Positions 21,627 to 32,829 are shown, counted from the first letter of the stretch. The stretch is 64,000 nucleotides of DNA from Pictodentalium vernedei (GCA_031216915.1 CM062290.1:254206581-254270580); one strand, 5' to 3'. The notes: a model not told the origin generated them from the sequence alone. Translations and numbers: made by a program.

Positions 21627-21784
21627 GAATATTTAGGTTGTAAAACGAGTATCCAAATTCACAATTTTTTGCGAACAACGAAGTGAACTGGCGGAGCACA
21701 TAATTTCTGATGACGCCCATTCCCATAGCGTGAAAGTTACGTGGAATTAAATCACGCGGACTGTTGTGCAGTTAAAGAAAATGT

Positions 21785-21916
21785 ACACACTAAAATCAGT
21801 AGGATTAAAAATCAACCAAATGAACTGGGATGAGTGAATTCGAACCCAGTTGGGTTCATATTCACTGAACCCAGTTGTAATGGGTTCAGTTTTTAACCCA
21901 ACTGACTTTAGAGTGT
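21785..21916. mobile_element. MITE of the ACACTCTAAAATCA family, copy 3
   Basis: GTACACACTAAAATCAG at the left and CTGACTTTAGAGTGTAC at the right. The centre has CCCAGTTGGGTTCATATTCACTGAACCCAG. If the transcript extends to the AATAAA at 22147, this MITE lies in the host gene's 3' UTR. Confidence 0.85.
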
Positions 21917-22146
21917 ACTGACATTAGAATTTCCCACTACCAAATCGGTCAAGGTGTATTTGTTCTAAATAGACTTAGACAGAACGTAATATCTACAGCT
22001 GTCAGAACGGCATCTGCACAAGATGGACATAGCACAGCCTAGGCCATTTAGAGTTCCTCTCCTTAACATATACAATGTAACTAGAGAAGCAGAATTTACT
22101 GCATCCAGTAAATTCAAGTCTGTGTGAAAATGGCTAAAGCATCGGG

Positions 22147-22163
22147 AATAAACAATAAATAAA
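22147..22163 (+). promoter_or_regulatory. Candidate polyadenylation signals for the membrane-protein gene
   Basis: AATAAA occurs at 22147-22152, 22154-22159 and 22158-22163, about 520 bp after the TGA. It is the first cluster downstream. AATAAA is frequent by chance in this AT-rich sequence, so this is tentative. Confidence 0.35.
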
Positions 22164-22937
22164 CAATATAGAAAGAAAATTTATGCAGGCTTATTTTTGG
22201 GGGTAAATATTTTGAAAGAAATCAGAAATGGGTTTTTGTTAACAATGTTTAAAGATATTCATACAGGAATCAGATAAATTTTTCGAAGAAACCAGAAAAA
22301 AGCATCTATGTGCACAACATTCAAAGGGTTCGCCCAAGGGATCCGAAATGGATATTTCTGGTTCTCCTACTTATTTGAATGATGTTTGGGACAGTAATGT
22401 GAGTATGGAAAAGGGTTATCATGATTCTCACGTTGCATGAAATAAAATCTTTGGAACCCACATTGAAGTCTTGAGAGGGTTAAAAGCATTGAACTGAATA
22501 ATTTATACATTTCTTTGCAAAGCAAAGAAATTAGAGGCTGTGAAAACCCTGTGGCAGACTGGGCCATACTCAAGGGCTCTAGCGACTTGAAACACATAGG
22601 ATGCCGAGTACTTGTTACTGACTGTGAGGATGGCAAAATTCACCGAGATAGGATGATGATTCGTTTTCAAGATATCGTGCGGACAAGGAAGTGATTAGAA
22701 GACAGAAGGTAGGAGAAAAAGAAAAAGAAAAAAAAAGAAGAATAAAAAATCAAATAAATGGAAAAAGAAACGATACAAAAAACAATAGTTTGTGTGATTC
22801 ACACAGACTAAATACACGACAAACGTTTCACTGTAAATATTACAGTTAAAATTACGATAGACGTTTTTTTGTGCGACCCGTAGCCGTTACTTCTATCGTA
22901 CATTTTCGGTAATCACTGCCACAGTTTAATGTTTCGG
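22164..22937. other. Unannotated stretch
   Basis: No gene was recognised. A-rich low complexity lies at 22700-22770 (GAAAAAGAAAAAG). Confidence 0.5.
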
Positions 22938-22941
22938 GGAC

Positions 22942-23032
22942 GTGACAGCCGTTGCCTAGTCCCAGTTTTTTATTCGACATTCATTGATAATGAATGTTGA
23001 ATAAGGAACAGAGAATAAGTAACGGATGTGAC
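22942..23032. repeat. Hairpin repeat, copy 1 (related to 53478-53551)
   Basis: TGACAGCCGTT..TTATTCGACATTCATT pairs with AATGAATGTTGAATAA..AACGGATGTGACA. The copy at 53478-53551 shares GTGACAGCCGT, TTGATAATGAA, GAATAAG and GAATAAGTAACGG.TGT. Confidence 0.75.
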
Positions 23033-23213
23033 AACCGTTAAAGTTTCATTATATGAAAACTTGGAGAAGAGCGTTCATGTACAGTGGAGCAAATTTGTTT
23101 CAGAACGAACGCATTCAACTTTTTAATTCCTGCTTCTACGAAATAGTGTCCCCGTGTTTAAAGATATCTTGTTTCTAGAAAAGTCAATTTTTAAAGTAGA
23201 CCAACTAACATCT

Positions 23214-23423
23214 TTAAACCTTTACCCAACGTAACGGAAAACCAGCGAGCGCTATTCTCAGGAATCGACAATAAATTTTCATATTTTTTTTCATTTTTTT
23301 TTGTCTCAAAACCATAGGTTATGACCCCTCGTTGGAATTTTGAGACAAAAAATGAAAAAAATTAGTTATTCAAAAAATTTTTTTGCAAGTGTCGTCTTCT
23401 TTTCATGTTAGGTAAAGGGCTAA
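23214..23423. mobile_element. TTAA-family palindromic MITE, internally deleted
   Basis: TTAA.CCTTTACCCAACGTAACGG at the left and TTAGGTAAAGGGCTAA at the right. The central hairpin is gone: CCTCGTTGGAA runs straight into TTTTGAGACAAAA. The 3' TTAA has changed to CTAA. It is a decayed copy. Confidence 0.8.
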
Positions 23424-23798
23424 CCTGCAGCCGTATAATGATATTAATTTGTCAACTCTGTATGACAGATCAACAACCTTCTCGTGTGATGAAGAGAAAC
23501 CAAATATCAGTTCCTCAGTTTTACGCCAAGATCGAACAAAAAGATGACACCACCAAAAATAGTGTAGTGCTGTCTTTTCGCCGGAATATTTTCCAGTAGA
23601 AGCAGTTCGTTGCCTGTGTACTTTTAGCGAATATTTAATGGTAATCGTCGAGTTTTTTCCAAACGAGTATCACATTATTGCATTCCGCGGGATATAATAA
23701 GGGAACACAGCGTTAGACTTTTCTCCAGAATAGGCCATGTCATCGAAGCAGCTTGGCCAGTCTCCACTGTGTGTGTAAGTGGCTAAGTATTTGACAAC

Positions 23799-25236
23799 AT
23801 GCATTACTTCGTGTCCTTTACAGGGGTGTATCCTTTCGCCAATTCTGTTTGCATTGTACATCAAAGGTTTAGGAGATGAACTCCTGCATAGCGACGATGG
23901 GGTAGCAGTTGGGGGCTTGAAGATCCCAGGGCTATTTTTTGCAGGTGCTAGTGTCAGAAAGCGAAGAGGGGCAAACGAAAATGCTGGGAATTGTTGGGAA
24001 ATATCGGAGCAAATGGAAACTCGAACTTGGTGAAAGCAAGAGCAAAGTTATACCTGTGGGCCGCAAAGTGGACCACACTCGAAGGCGGAGAGTGCGTGAG
24101 TTCTGCATTCCGGAAGGTAGCAGCAAACTTCTCAGTGTAGGAGAGACAGGTGATTACGAGTATTGGGGGGTAAATATAAACATTACAGGAAGAGGCATCC
24201 ACCGAATCTACACAAATAAATTGATTCTGAAGGGGAAGAGAATCCTTGACCAAATGAAACTTATAGGGAGAAACAGTTTCAATAAGGTTTTCGTGGGGAA
24301 AACCATTTGGGAAATGGTGGGTCTGTCAAGTATAAATTACGGTACGGAAGTGGTACCCCTAAACCAGGCGACCGTAAAGAGCTTGGAAATGCAGAACGAT
24401 TCAGGCCGATGGATAACGGGGTCGAGTAATACCGCAGCGCTAGAAACAATCAGGGGTGAGCTTGGGTGGATGAGGATAAACAACAGGATAAACCTATTGA
24501 AACTCGGTTATCTTAATTATTTGGTAAATCTCCCCGATAGCCGATGGTGTCAAGTAATGTTCCTGAGAACTTTCAACTCAAATATCAAGACGGGGTGGAT
24601 GGTCCAAGTGAGGGGGGCTAGTAGAGAACTACTCATTGGATATCTCGGACCTAGACGTTGAGGCAAACCAGGGTAAAAAGATCGTCAGAGAAAGGGTCAT
24701 GGAGGATTGTAACCGTAATTGGCGAGAGGGGGTAAATTCAAAGAGATCTTTGGGTGGCCTACGTGATAAAGAGAAGCCTGGTTTTGAAGAGTACCTTATG
24801 GCACCTTTGGGGAGTCACTGTTGTTCAAGCTGAGGTCGCGGTCCCTGGAGCTGAGGCGAAAAATTTGGAAAAACAGTGAAAAGGGGTGCCATATGTGTAA
24901 TTTGGGCGTGGTGGAGACCCTGGAACACTTTCTTCTAGAATGCCCTAAATACCAGTCTAAAAGAACAAGATTCGCGAGGAGTATAATGGGGAAGTGGGGT
25001 GGGAGAATCAAGGACATGTGGTTATGGGGACTCATAAGAGAGAGTCAATATGCTAATCGGAGAGGTTTCGAAGAATGGGGCAAGGGATGTCATCAAGCAG
25101 TTCGTCTCCGAGTGTTGTGAGGGGAGAAGAAGCGTGGGAATAGGGAGGCAGTTGGTAGTACAGGGATAACCAAGGCCTTCTCATACGAGAACCGTGACAA
25201 ATCAGCGGCCGGCCAAAGTGTTATTATTATTATTAT
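23799..25236 (+). pseudogene. Non-LTR retrotransposon fragment (RT to 3' end)
   Basis: Starts in the RT core with LQGCILSPILFALYIKGLG. The next motif, expected to be FADD, reads LFFAGASV, so the catalytic aspartates are lost and the frame shifts. The 240-codon frame 23939-24661 covers the post-catalytic thumb region (YEYWGVNI, then INYGTEVVPL, ALETIRGELGWM). After another shift comes a zinc-binding motif, CHMCNLGVVETLEHFLLECP (C-x2-C-x7-H-x4-C), typical of the C-terminus of several LINE clades. The 3' end is AAAGTGTTATTATTATTATT. Clade uncertain. Related 3' pieces lie at 4089-4966 and 6285-6350, all on the plus strand. Confidence 0.8.
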
Positions 25237-25437
25237 AAACAGTTTGTTAACAGGGAATATCAGTTTAGTTAATATGAAATTCAGTCATTTATCCCTGGAC
25301 CATAGTGTATAGCACATGTTGAGGACGATACTGGATATCTAGCGAGAAACCTGGCAGATGAAAAGCATATGAAAACTGAAAACACATGTAAGATACCTGG
25401 TTGGGTTATCTTATAACAGAAATAAAATTAACATTTT

Positions 25438-25688
25438 TTAACCCTTTACTCAACGTAACGGCCAAAACCGGCCAGCGCTATTCTCAAAAATCGCCAATTA
25501 ATTTTCAAAATATTTTCATTTTTTGTCTCAAAAACATAGGTTATGACCCCTCGTTGGAACGAGCTCGTCGAGCTCGTTCTAACGAGGGGTCATAACCTAT
25601 GTTTTTGAGACAAAAAATGAAAAAAATTAGTTATTCAAGAATTTTTTTTGCAAGTGTCGTCTGCTTGTCATGTTAGGTAATGGGTTAA
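25438..25688. mobile_element. TTAA-flanked palindromic MITE with verifiable empty site
   Basis: TTAA-CCCTTTACTCAACGTAACGG at the left and GGTAATGGG-TTAA at the right. The hairpin meets at GGAACGAGCTCGTCGAGCTCG. Copy A of the surrounding repeat (7771-7800, AAAATTAACTTTAAAAAAATAAAG) has a single TTAA at the corresponding place, which supports TTAA target duplication. Confidence 0.9.
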
Positions 25689-26271
25689 AATAAACTATAA
25701 CAATCTGCTGTAACAAAACGTAAAATTAAACCATAAAATAAAGTATATTGGGATCATCTAAGTAAGAAAGAATACGCATGTGTATTATGTTTTAGTGAGA
25801 TCAAGCTGAATGTTGCAGAAAACTATTTCGAAAATGTCTGTCCTGTCACTGCTCCTGCAACAGATTTTGAGCAAATAGGTTTCAATTCTCTGAGTTGAAT
25901 GAACAACCTCCAATATATAGTTGGGTAACACTGAAATTCGTTGCGTAAAGGACAATATTATATAAACCACGGGGGCGACACTCGACACATCAGAGCCCCC
26001 AAACTTCCATAATTCAATCTGAACAAATTTGGAGAGATATGGTAGACTTTTTCACCTCACATGATCAACATTTCTTTCTCACTTTCTTATCTGACTTGCT
26101 AAGATAAAACAACTTTGTGGAATTATTGATAGTATATGAAACACGTTCTTAGACTGAGAAGCCAGAATGACAACGGGACTCAGGGTGATTCTTTTGCAAT
26201 GTGTGTGACACAAAACAGACAAACTGGAAATCCATTCCACAGAAACTCTGTGCTGTTTTACCCTGGCTTAA

Positions 26272-26512
26272 ATGAGTAGTGCTTCATTTGACTTCAGTCA
26301 TACAGTTAGAGAGAATCCCAACCAGGTGGCCCATTTACTACCGAAGGGGAAAAAACACCGGTAACGTAGGTACCTTAAAGTATCATTTTATGTCAAACAC
26401 GTTACCCGGGGTTTTTCCCCTGGGTGGTAGTAAATTTGCCACATGGTTGGAATTCTCTCTTACTGTCTGACCAAAGCTTACTAACCGCTCCATCAAATGA
26501 AGCACTACTCAT
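26272..26512. mobile_element. 241-bp MITE with long terminal inverted repeats
   Basis: Ends read ATGAGTAGTGCTTCATTTGA and TCAAATGAAGCACTACTCAT. Complementarity continues inward: AGAGAGAATCCCAACCAGG/CCACATGGTTGGAATTCTCTCT, TTTACTACC/GGTAGTAAA, GGGGAAAAA/TTTTTCCCC, GGTAACG/CGTTACC. It encodes nothing and was found once in this window. Confidence 0.85.
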
Positions 26513-27369
26513 GTCGGCCATGGTGCAACAGTGTAGAGTTTGAGGGATAGATTTCTGATACCAAAGAATCACCCCTCATCACTTTGACAGTTGACAGGTT
26601 CAATACAACATTCAGCTGACTGCCTTTGTGAATTCTGCACTTGATAATGCTCAATAAATTCAGATTAGACTGATGAAACTAATATTGAGTGTAGAAATGG
26701 GTAGAAACGGAATGAAATCAGTAGAAATAGTGGTAAAACCAGGTAAAACATCAAAACTTTCAACATATTTCACACCTGTTCCTGCTACACATGACTTACG
26801 ACTGTTCAGGTGGAATGCCAGTATATGTTGTATACTCTCCTGGTTACCCATGCATACACTGACTGCCAGTGTCTGTGAGAAAAATTGAATAAATTCATAA
26901 ACCTGACAAGAAATGGGACCAGTTGCAAACTCTGGATTATTCTGTTTTATCTCCATCAGCTGGTTGTGGGTAGATTAAATGTCTGGAATGGTTCCTGGAA
27001 CAATACAAACCACGTTCCATCAAAAATACCTGTGGAAATTGCCAATCAAAGCAGTTTATTTGCTATTTACTCTAATTTTGGGGGGTGGGTACCAAATTTC
27101 AAAATGGAAAAAAATCTTTCCTTCAAAAAATGGGTGGGTGGGTACCCAAGGGTAGGAAAAAAACTTGTTGCGCCTTGTGTCTGAAAATATTTACCTGACC
27201 CTCCCCCCCCCCCCCCCCCCCCACTAGAAAAAACTCTAAATGTTTATATTCACACAGATACAAATGACATTATTCAACTATACAAATGACATTATTCAAC
27301 GCATAAATAAGAGCATGTTCGTCAAAAACTGCTATTTTGTTTTTGTTTTTGAAAACAAACGTTTTATGA

Positions 27370-29460
27370 AAGTCCGGCATTATTTGAATTTTTCTGTTGC
27401 TTTGTGTGCAAAATCGGCCATGGCCTATCGTTGCCTTTTCTCGCCGAAGCGAATCGACAGCACAATTAGATGCAGCAACGGTATAATGATGGTCTGCATG
27501 TAGATTTACAATCGCAGCTAGATTTGGATGCCGATTTAGTCTTAAGAAGTCACAAATATTGTGCAGAGAAATATGTTCGCCCGAAAAGTGTCAGACCAAC
27601 TACATCAAGCAGAGATATTCCTACCGAGCGGACACTCCCTAATTTGTGGTTGCAATTGTGATGTGACAAAAGACCATAACAATCCGGAAAGGGGATAGAG
27701 GCTTATATTTTCCGTCAATCAGTGAATTCTGGAACCAACAGTAGTCCATCGCAAAAGGATGGGATACTCCGGGTTTGTGAGCAGCGAAACGATAAATGGG
27801 GGAAGAGGTTAGGTTAAGGCTGCTAGATGCTATGAGTGATTTGCATGCCGCAAACGCTCGTTATCACTCTGTCTGTAGAGTTACATTTACAGTACGTGGA
27901 GAGTGGATTGTAACTCAATCACCCGCGGAGTGGAGTTATCACCCAAGCTATAACTTTCAAATTTGTACATATCGACAAAAAACACAAGCAATGTTTCAGC
28001 CAATGGACCTCCGGGTTTATCCCGGAGGTCCACTGGCTGAAACTTTGCTTGTGCTGGTTATGCTTTGCAACAAATTTGCAATTATTGCTTGGGTGGATTC
28101 TCCACTCTGCGGGTGATTTAGTGATAATACACTCTCCACGTACTGTATGAGTCGAAGATCTGTTGCGCCAGCGGCAAAGCAGTTCAGTGGCACTACAGCA
28201 GATTCAAATCCCGATATTTGAATTCACTGGTTGCTTTCATGAGAGATGACCAATCCCATACTTGGAATTCGATCTTCTTGTTCAAATTGTATGGCGAGTG
28301 TGGGGGGTACTTGTGTATTTCCCGTCAAGTGTGTGTTGCTTATCTTGCTGAGAAGTACGGCAACGACATTTTAGTCCTTTTCTCGCCAGGGATAGCCACG
28401 ATTTTAGAAGATAGATCGAGAGCTGGATCGGCTCTACGAATTACACAGGATCCAGATGATTGTCATGTTGAACGCGCAATGAAAGTTTTGAAGAAAAGTA
28501 TATGCGCCGAAATGAAGGATATGGAAAAAAGGATCAGAATACTTATGATCTCAAGTTCAACCTACAAAATATTAGAGCTTTCAAGTGGGGCGTCGTTATT
28601 TTTTCTGGGTAGCTTGTCACCGAAATTAGACCACACCCTACCCGGGATGCTCATTAGCAACATTGTAACCTCACTGGTACGTGGGGGTACCAATAACAAT
28701 GCAAATTGGTCTTGATGCTATGATGAGAGATTCTAAAGGCCTCACAAAATGATGCATGCCTTTCGAGTAACAAGCTCCTATGATGAATTGTTGCGTTTCA
28801 AGAAATCAGCAGCAAACACGGTAGCTCCCAATGGTGACTTCACATCAATATCTAATTCCGAGGGTGGGCTAATATAGGTGCTGGTAGATAATTTCGATGC
28901 TGACATGGCATCTTAGAATTGGAAAACTTGGCACGCATTCTCTGGCTGTTTTGTTTACTCAAGCAAATAACGCGGCTCAGTCGGAACACAGTCGGCTCCC
29001 GCGACTTAAAAAGTCTGAGATGTCGGAGACCATTGACTATCTGAAAAAAGGCATCTCGTCGCTCCAATTTCCTTGTTACATTCTGCTCTTGCAATGCCAC
29101 ACTAGAGTGTTGCAATGAACACACGAGGATAACAGATACAGCAGCAATGAATAACACTGATGAATAGAATCACCAAACACCCGACGCATCCCTTAAAAAT
29201 GTTTATAGGTTCGGGTACCGTACAACCTCTGGTACGTGCCCGGAATGTATTAGCCGCAGTCAAATATTGCAGTCCCCGAAATGACGATATCGCCTTAAAC
29301 ATTGATATTTCAAATTGCTCAAGGCTGCCAGACGTTCAGTAAACTTCTTCGTAGTCAGGGGATGTTACTCTTACACATTCCATCGACAAAAAACCTTTGG
29401 ACACCACTTTGAGGTTCAGAGCCCTGGCGACCGGATTAAGTTGATATAAGGATTCCAAAT
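27370..29460 (+). pseudogene. Decayed transposon-type multidomain gene
   Basis: In-order fragments in shifting frames resemble a multi-copy protein type I recall from many invertebrate genomes, usually thought to be transposon-derived: a Cys/His module with LVLRSHKYCAEKY (27530s); DLHAANARYHSVCRVTF (27840s), interrupted by the 27890-28145 MITE; a long frame 28218-28715 with TWNSIFLFKLYGECGGYLCI, then EKYGNDILVLFSPGIATI; SYDELLRFKKSAA (28770s); VDNFDADM and GKLGTHSLAVLFTQ (28890-28960). Stops and shifts separate the blocks, so it is not functional as read. I know of no established enzymatic activity for this protein type, and its transposon origin is from memory. Confidence 0.6.
27890..28145. 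mobile_element. TA-flanked MITE (Tc1/mariner-like ends) inserted in the pseudogene
   Basis: CAGTACGTGGAGAGTG at the left and CACTCTCCACGTACTG at the right, flanked by TA on both sides (27888-27889, 28146-28147). Complementarity goes on through ATCACCCGC.GAGTGGAG. The core is the CAAGCAATGTTTCAGCCAAT hairpin seen at 2380-2446. Removing the element plus one TA rejoins the codons for VTF and MSRRSV in one frame. TA duplication and a CAGT start are typical of Tc1/mariner-type elements. Confidence 0.88.
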
Positions 29461-30053
29461 ACTTTTTCGCGATAAAATTAGAAATGGTATTTCCATCTTA
29501 CTCCATCCTTCAATTTCCCTCTTTCAATGTTTAGGAACTGCCAAAATATAACAATCAACTACAACATGAACAAATGAGTTAATGCACATTGCTTCTTATA
29601 TATATATGTTGAAATTAAATTTATTTTGTTGAATATGCTGTATTTCTTTGAAAAATATGTAATAAACAAGGAATCTGCAAACAATTCTTTCTGTCATAAT
29701 AATAAAACAATAACTGATTTTCCTTGAGGCTGATTCAAAGAATTAACAACTCTAGAAAAATAATATTTACCGAGGGCGTAATATATTTAAAGAAAAGCCT
29801 GATCAAACAGGTCAACCTATCGCGCATATAGACCTATAATTAACGTGTATTAATCTTTCGATCCTTAATTCCTGAATCAGATCATCGCACACCGGGTATT
29901 CTAAACTGGCCATTTTGGTCCGCCAAAGGCCCCAATCGAGAACTTCGGACCTCCATTTATTTGATCGGCGATGTATGTAACAAAACTGTGCTGCACGTCT
30001 TACCACATCACCAAAGTTTTACCATATTAAGCCAGTGCTTGCAAAGCTACACT
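29461..30053. other. Unannotated AT-rich stretch
   Basis: No gene was recognised. There is a short (TA)n at about 29600. A 64-codon minus-strand frame (29812-30006) has no motif. Confidence 0.5.
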
Positions 30054-30825
30054 AGTAGTAGGCGAGGGGGTTTTCGGGGTTTCGATCTCATGTGACGCCA
30101 TACCGCAATGCATTATGGGTATCACGTGGTTGTCATGGTAACTCGCGTGGGCGGCCATGTTGTGACGGCATTGTCATGGTGATGGATGATGTGAGTGCGC
30201 ATGGCAGCTCGTGTTGTTAGGGTGATACGTGTTTCCGTCGTCCAGTTTGTATGAAAGGGGCCGCCATCTTTGTTTCTATAGTGGCACGTGGTTGCTATGA
30301 GCCTGAAAGGTCTACAACAGGGCTAAGAGGCCTATAACAGGTATGTCCGATTGACTGGGAGTATTTTCTGGAACGACTTCCCTAGATAATTACCCGAATG
30401 AGCCCGAGAATGGGCGTAAATCACCGGAAACGACTTTATTTGATACGGATTCCCCGCAGAATGCTGTTTTAACCGAAACGGACTTATTTAGAGTAGCACG
30501 TAGTGCTATAGATTTTTAAATGGTCGTGTTCGATTGAAAAGGAGTAATTTTCTGGCTTAGAATTCTCGCAGAATCCTCGTTTAATTACCCAAATAAACCC
30601 GACAAGTTATACTATTTCGAATTGTTTCAGAATTCTCTGCATCTATCTATATATGCAATAGTTTTTGTCTATCTGGCCATGTTCCTTTGTTCTATAGTAT
30701 ACTCCAGGAGCGTAGAAGGGCCTATTAGCTGGAACAGCTTTGATTATTATTACTATAATTAGCTATTCCGGTCTACTCTTCTTAGTTCTGACCCTATTCC
30801 AAGTACTCTTATTGTTTCATTTATC
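30054..30825. mobile_element. Foldback-family arm (AGTAGTA end), solo copy
   Basis: Starts AGTAGTAGGCGAGG and runs like the left arm of 38269-42463: CACGTGGTTG.CATGG, GCGTG.GCGGCCATGTTGTGACG, GTGTTGTTAGGGTGATACGTG, GCCGCCATCTTTGTTTCTAT, CTATATATGCAATAGTTTT, GAGCGTAGAAG.GCCTATT, CCCTATTCCAAGTACTCTT. It stops near 30825 with no second arm, so it is a truncated or recombined member. The middle (30320-30600) is more diverged. Confidence 0.8.
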
Positions 30826-30854
30826 TATACCATTTATATACGTTGGGTAAAGGG

Positions 30855-31200
30855 CTGAATAGCGAATAGAATAAAAACTCATCTTATTCACCTTCAAATG
30901 CTTAAACGACATGATGCCGCAATACCTAACCAGTCTCATTTCTGTTTACAAACCGCCACGAGCTTTGCGTTCATCTAATTGCCTCGCACTGGCTCAGCCA
31001 AGTCCATGTTAAATGGAGCAGGTGGAACTCATTAAGCCCATCGCTTGAAGGAAAACAGACCATTATGTCATTCAACTAGAACTTAAAAACCCACCTCTAC
31101 ACAGCAGCTTTTGACTGATGTTTCTGATGTAAGTGATTCGACGTGAAGCCAAAGAACACATGTGTAGATCTCAGGCTTATAAATTACTATTATTAATTAA
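30855..31200 (+). pseudogene. 3'-coding end of an L2/CR1-like LINE
   Basis: The translated fragment reads FTFKCLNDMMPQYLTSLISVYKPPRALRSSN, parallel to KCIHKMAPVYLQGLLTIYKP.RSLRSKN in the LINE at 7846-10278. Remnants of the WNSL and LKTHLYTAAF C-terminus follow. It ends AAATTACTATTATTAATTAA. It is heavily 5'-truncated and broken. Confidence 0.7.
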
Positions 31201-32467
31201 AAGAACAAACATTAAATCTAGACTTGTAAGAAAGCACAAGACTACTGCCAAGAGTGAATCGATATTGAAGACTCCAATCCGCTGAAAATTTCCCGGCTGA
31301 AATAATTATAGGGGCGAGGGGGGGGGGGGGGGGCTGTCACATATCCTTACACCCTTCTCTATAATAACGCCCCTTCCTCCAAATGACATAGTCCCTGGAT
31401 ATTTTGCGCACGTGAAAAGGAATGTGTTTACTTGTTGTGTCACAACAGCATTTCAGTTTTGGAGAATTGCAGTGTACCAAACTTGATCGTTTTGAACTAG
31501 GCCATTTGTATCGATCCTGTTAGGTGTCCAAAAGTATCAACCATTTTCTTCTCAGGAATTGAAAGTGCGTGAAATTCCTCCATGCCGTAGTTTATTGGCA
31601 ATCTCCAATTACTGCCGTTTCCGATATGTAAAGCACATTGTATGTTCTCATTCGCATTGCCATAAAATGACAAGGACACATACACCAGCAATGAAACGTA
31701 AGTCGATCCCACTCCAGGTATGGAAATCGATAGGCAGTTTTAAAACAATTTTCTGTGAGATGTATATGTCGAATATAAATACAAACCGTGTATACATTAA
31801 CTCTTTGAACCCGGAAGACCAATTTTCCGGGCCAGGATCGTGATGAGACCTGATTTCATAAAGTAGATCGGTGTTAGTGAATTTGTGTGGTTGACCAATC
31901 ATGATTTTCAACGTGCAGCCCTGAGGCTGGTTGGTCTTGCCCCAAGTAAAGAATATAAGATCTATCACTTTATGGCTCTAGCATGGAATATACAACCAGA
32001 ATCCAAAGGGTTTCATTAAATTAAAAACGCTTACAACAGCGCTGTCCAAGAGCATCCCAATGGGGTTAATTTGACATGGCTGGGTTCAGGAGCAGATGAC
32101 GCGAAACGGGCAGTTGGAGGGTTAATCAGTTTTTTCTAGTCTAGACATTGTCGTCCGGATTGGAAGTTTTAGTTATTAATTCAATCTTGCTAGTAATCAT
32201 GTACTTACCTACAAGATAAGCTTTTATAATAACACAGAGCCCCGTTAATTAAATAAGAAGTTTCGCCACGCCTAGCCTGGCGAACAAAAATGTACTTTTT
32301 ATCCATCAATACATTTCTATCAAGTTTAGAGAATCTTTTAAGAATAATCCGAGCGGACTAAAATTATAAATTTAGAATACTTTATCAGCCGAAAACTGAG
32401 TCATCATAACCCGGACAAATCAGGTTTACATACCCTCTCAACCGGTCATCTTTCCCACGCCCCTATT
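31201..32467. other. Mostly unannotated
   Basis: A G run lies at 31318-31334. A short repeat at 31796-31866 (TTAACTCTTTGAACCCGG..CCAGGATCGTGATGAG) matches the flank of the big foldback element at 38214-38268. Otherwise I recognise nothing; short open frames here lack motifs. Confidence 0.5.
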
Positions 32468-32479
32468 AATACGTCTCCA

Positions 32480-32829
32480 TTTATTTATTTATTGGTGTTT
32501 TAAGGTCACATATTTCTGCACAATGGCTAACCATGACCGTGACAGTTTTACGGGTGGAGGAAGCCGGAGTACCCGGAGAGAACCACCGAGCAACGGCGAG
32601 CAACTGTCAGCTCCCCAGCATACCAACTCCACACAAGCAGGGTTAGCATTGGTTGAAGACAGGTGCACCATCGACGCACAGTACGCCTTCGTACACAGCG
32701 TCAACGTGCCCTCACGCGGGCAATGGGGGTGAAGTGTCTTGCCCAAGGACACAACGCGGTTGCTGCAGGTGGGATTCGAATCGAGGACCTCTCGGCTTGC
32801 AGCCTGCACCTCTGCCAACTGAGCCACCC
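32480..32829 (-). mobile_element. Full-length tRNA-derived SINE with 12-bp target duplication
   Basis: Read on the minus strand from 32829: GGGTGGCTCAGTTGGCAGAGGTG (A box), the GGCTGCAAGCCGAGAGGTCC tRNA-Cys-like anticodon arm, GATTCGAATCC (B box), then a body with GTCCTTGGGCAAGACAC, CCGGGTACTCCGG and CCTCCACCCGTAAAACTGTC, and a short (AAAT)n tail at 32480-32493. AATACGTCTCCA flanks it at 32468-32479 and 32830-32841, a perfect duplication indicating recent LINE-driven insertion. The 130-codon frame across it is not a gene. Confidence 0.93.

Larger units (their letters stand above)
25236..27180. repeat. Copy B of the dispersed repeat (partner of 7585-10935)
   Basis: 25240-25770 and 26545-27180 align with copy A on either side of copy A's LINE. 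The ~780 bp between them is not seen in copy A, where the LINE sits. Copy B carries its own insertions: a TTAA MITE (25438-25688) and a 241-bp long-TIR MITE (26272-26512). No protein was recognised. A 98-codon minus-strand frame (26660-26956) has no motif and is not conserved as a frame in copy A. Confidence 0.78.
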
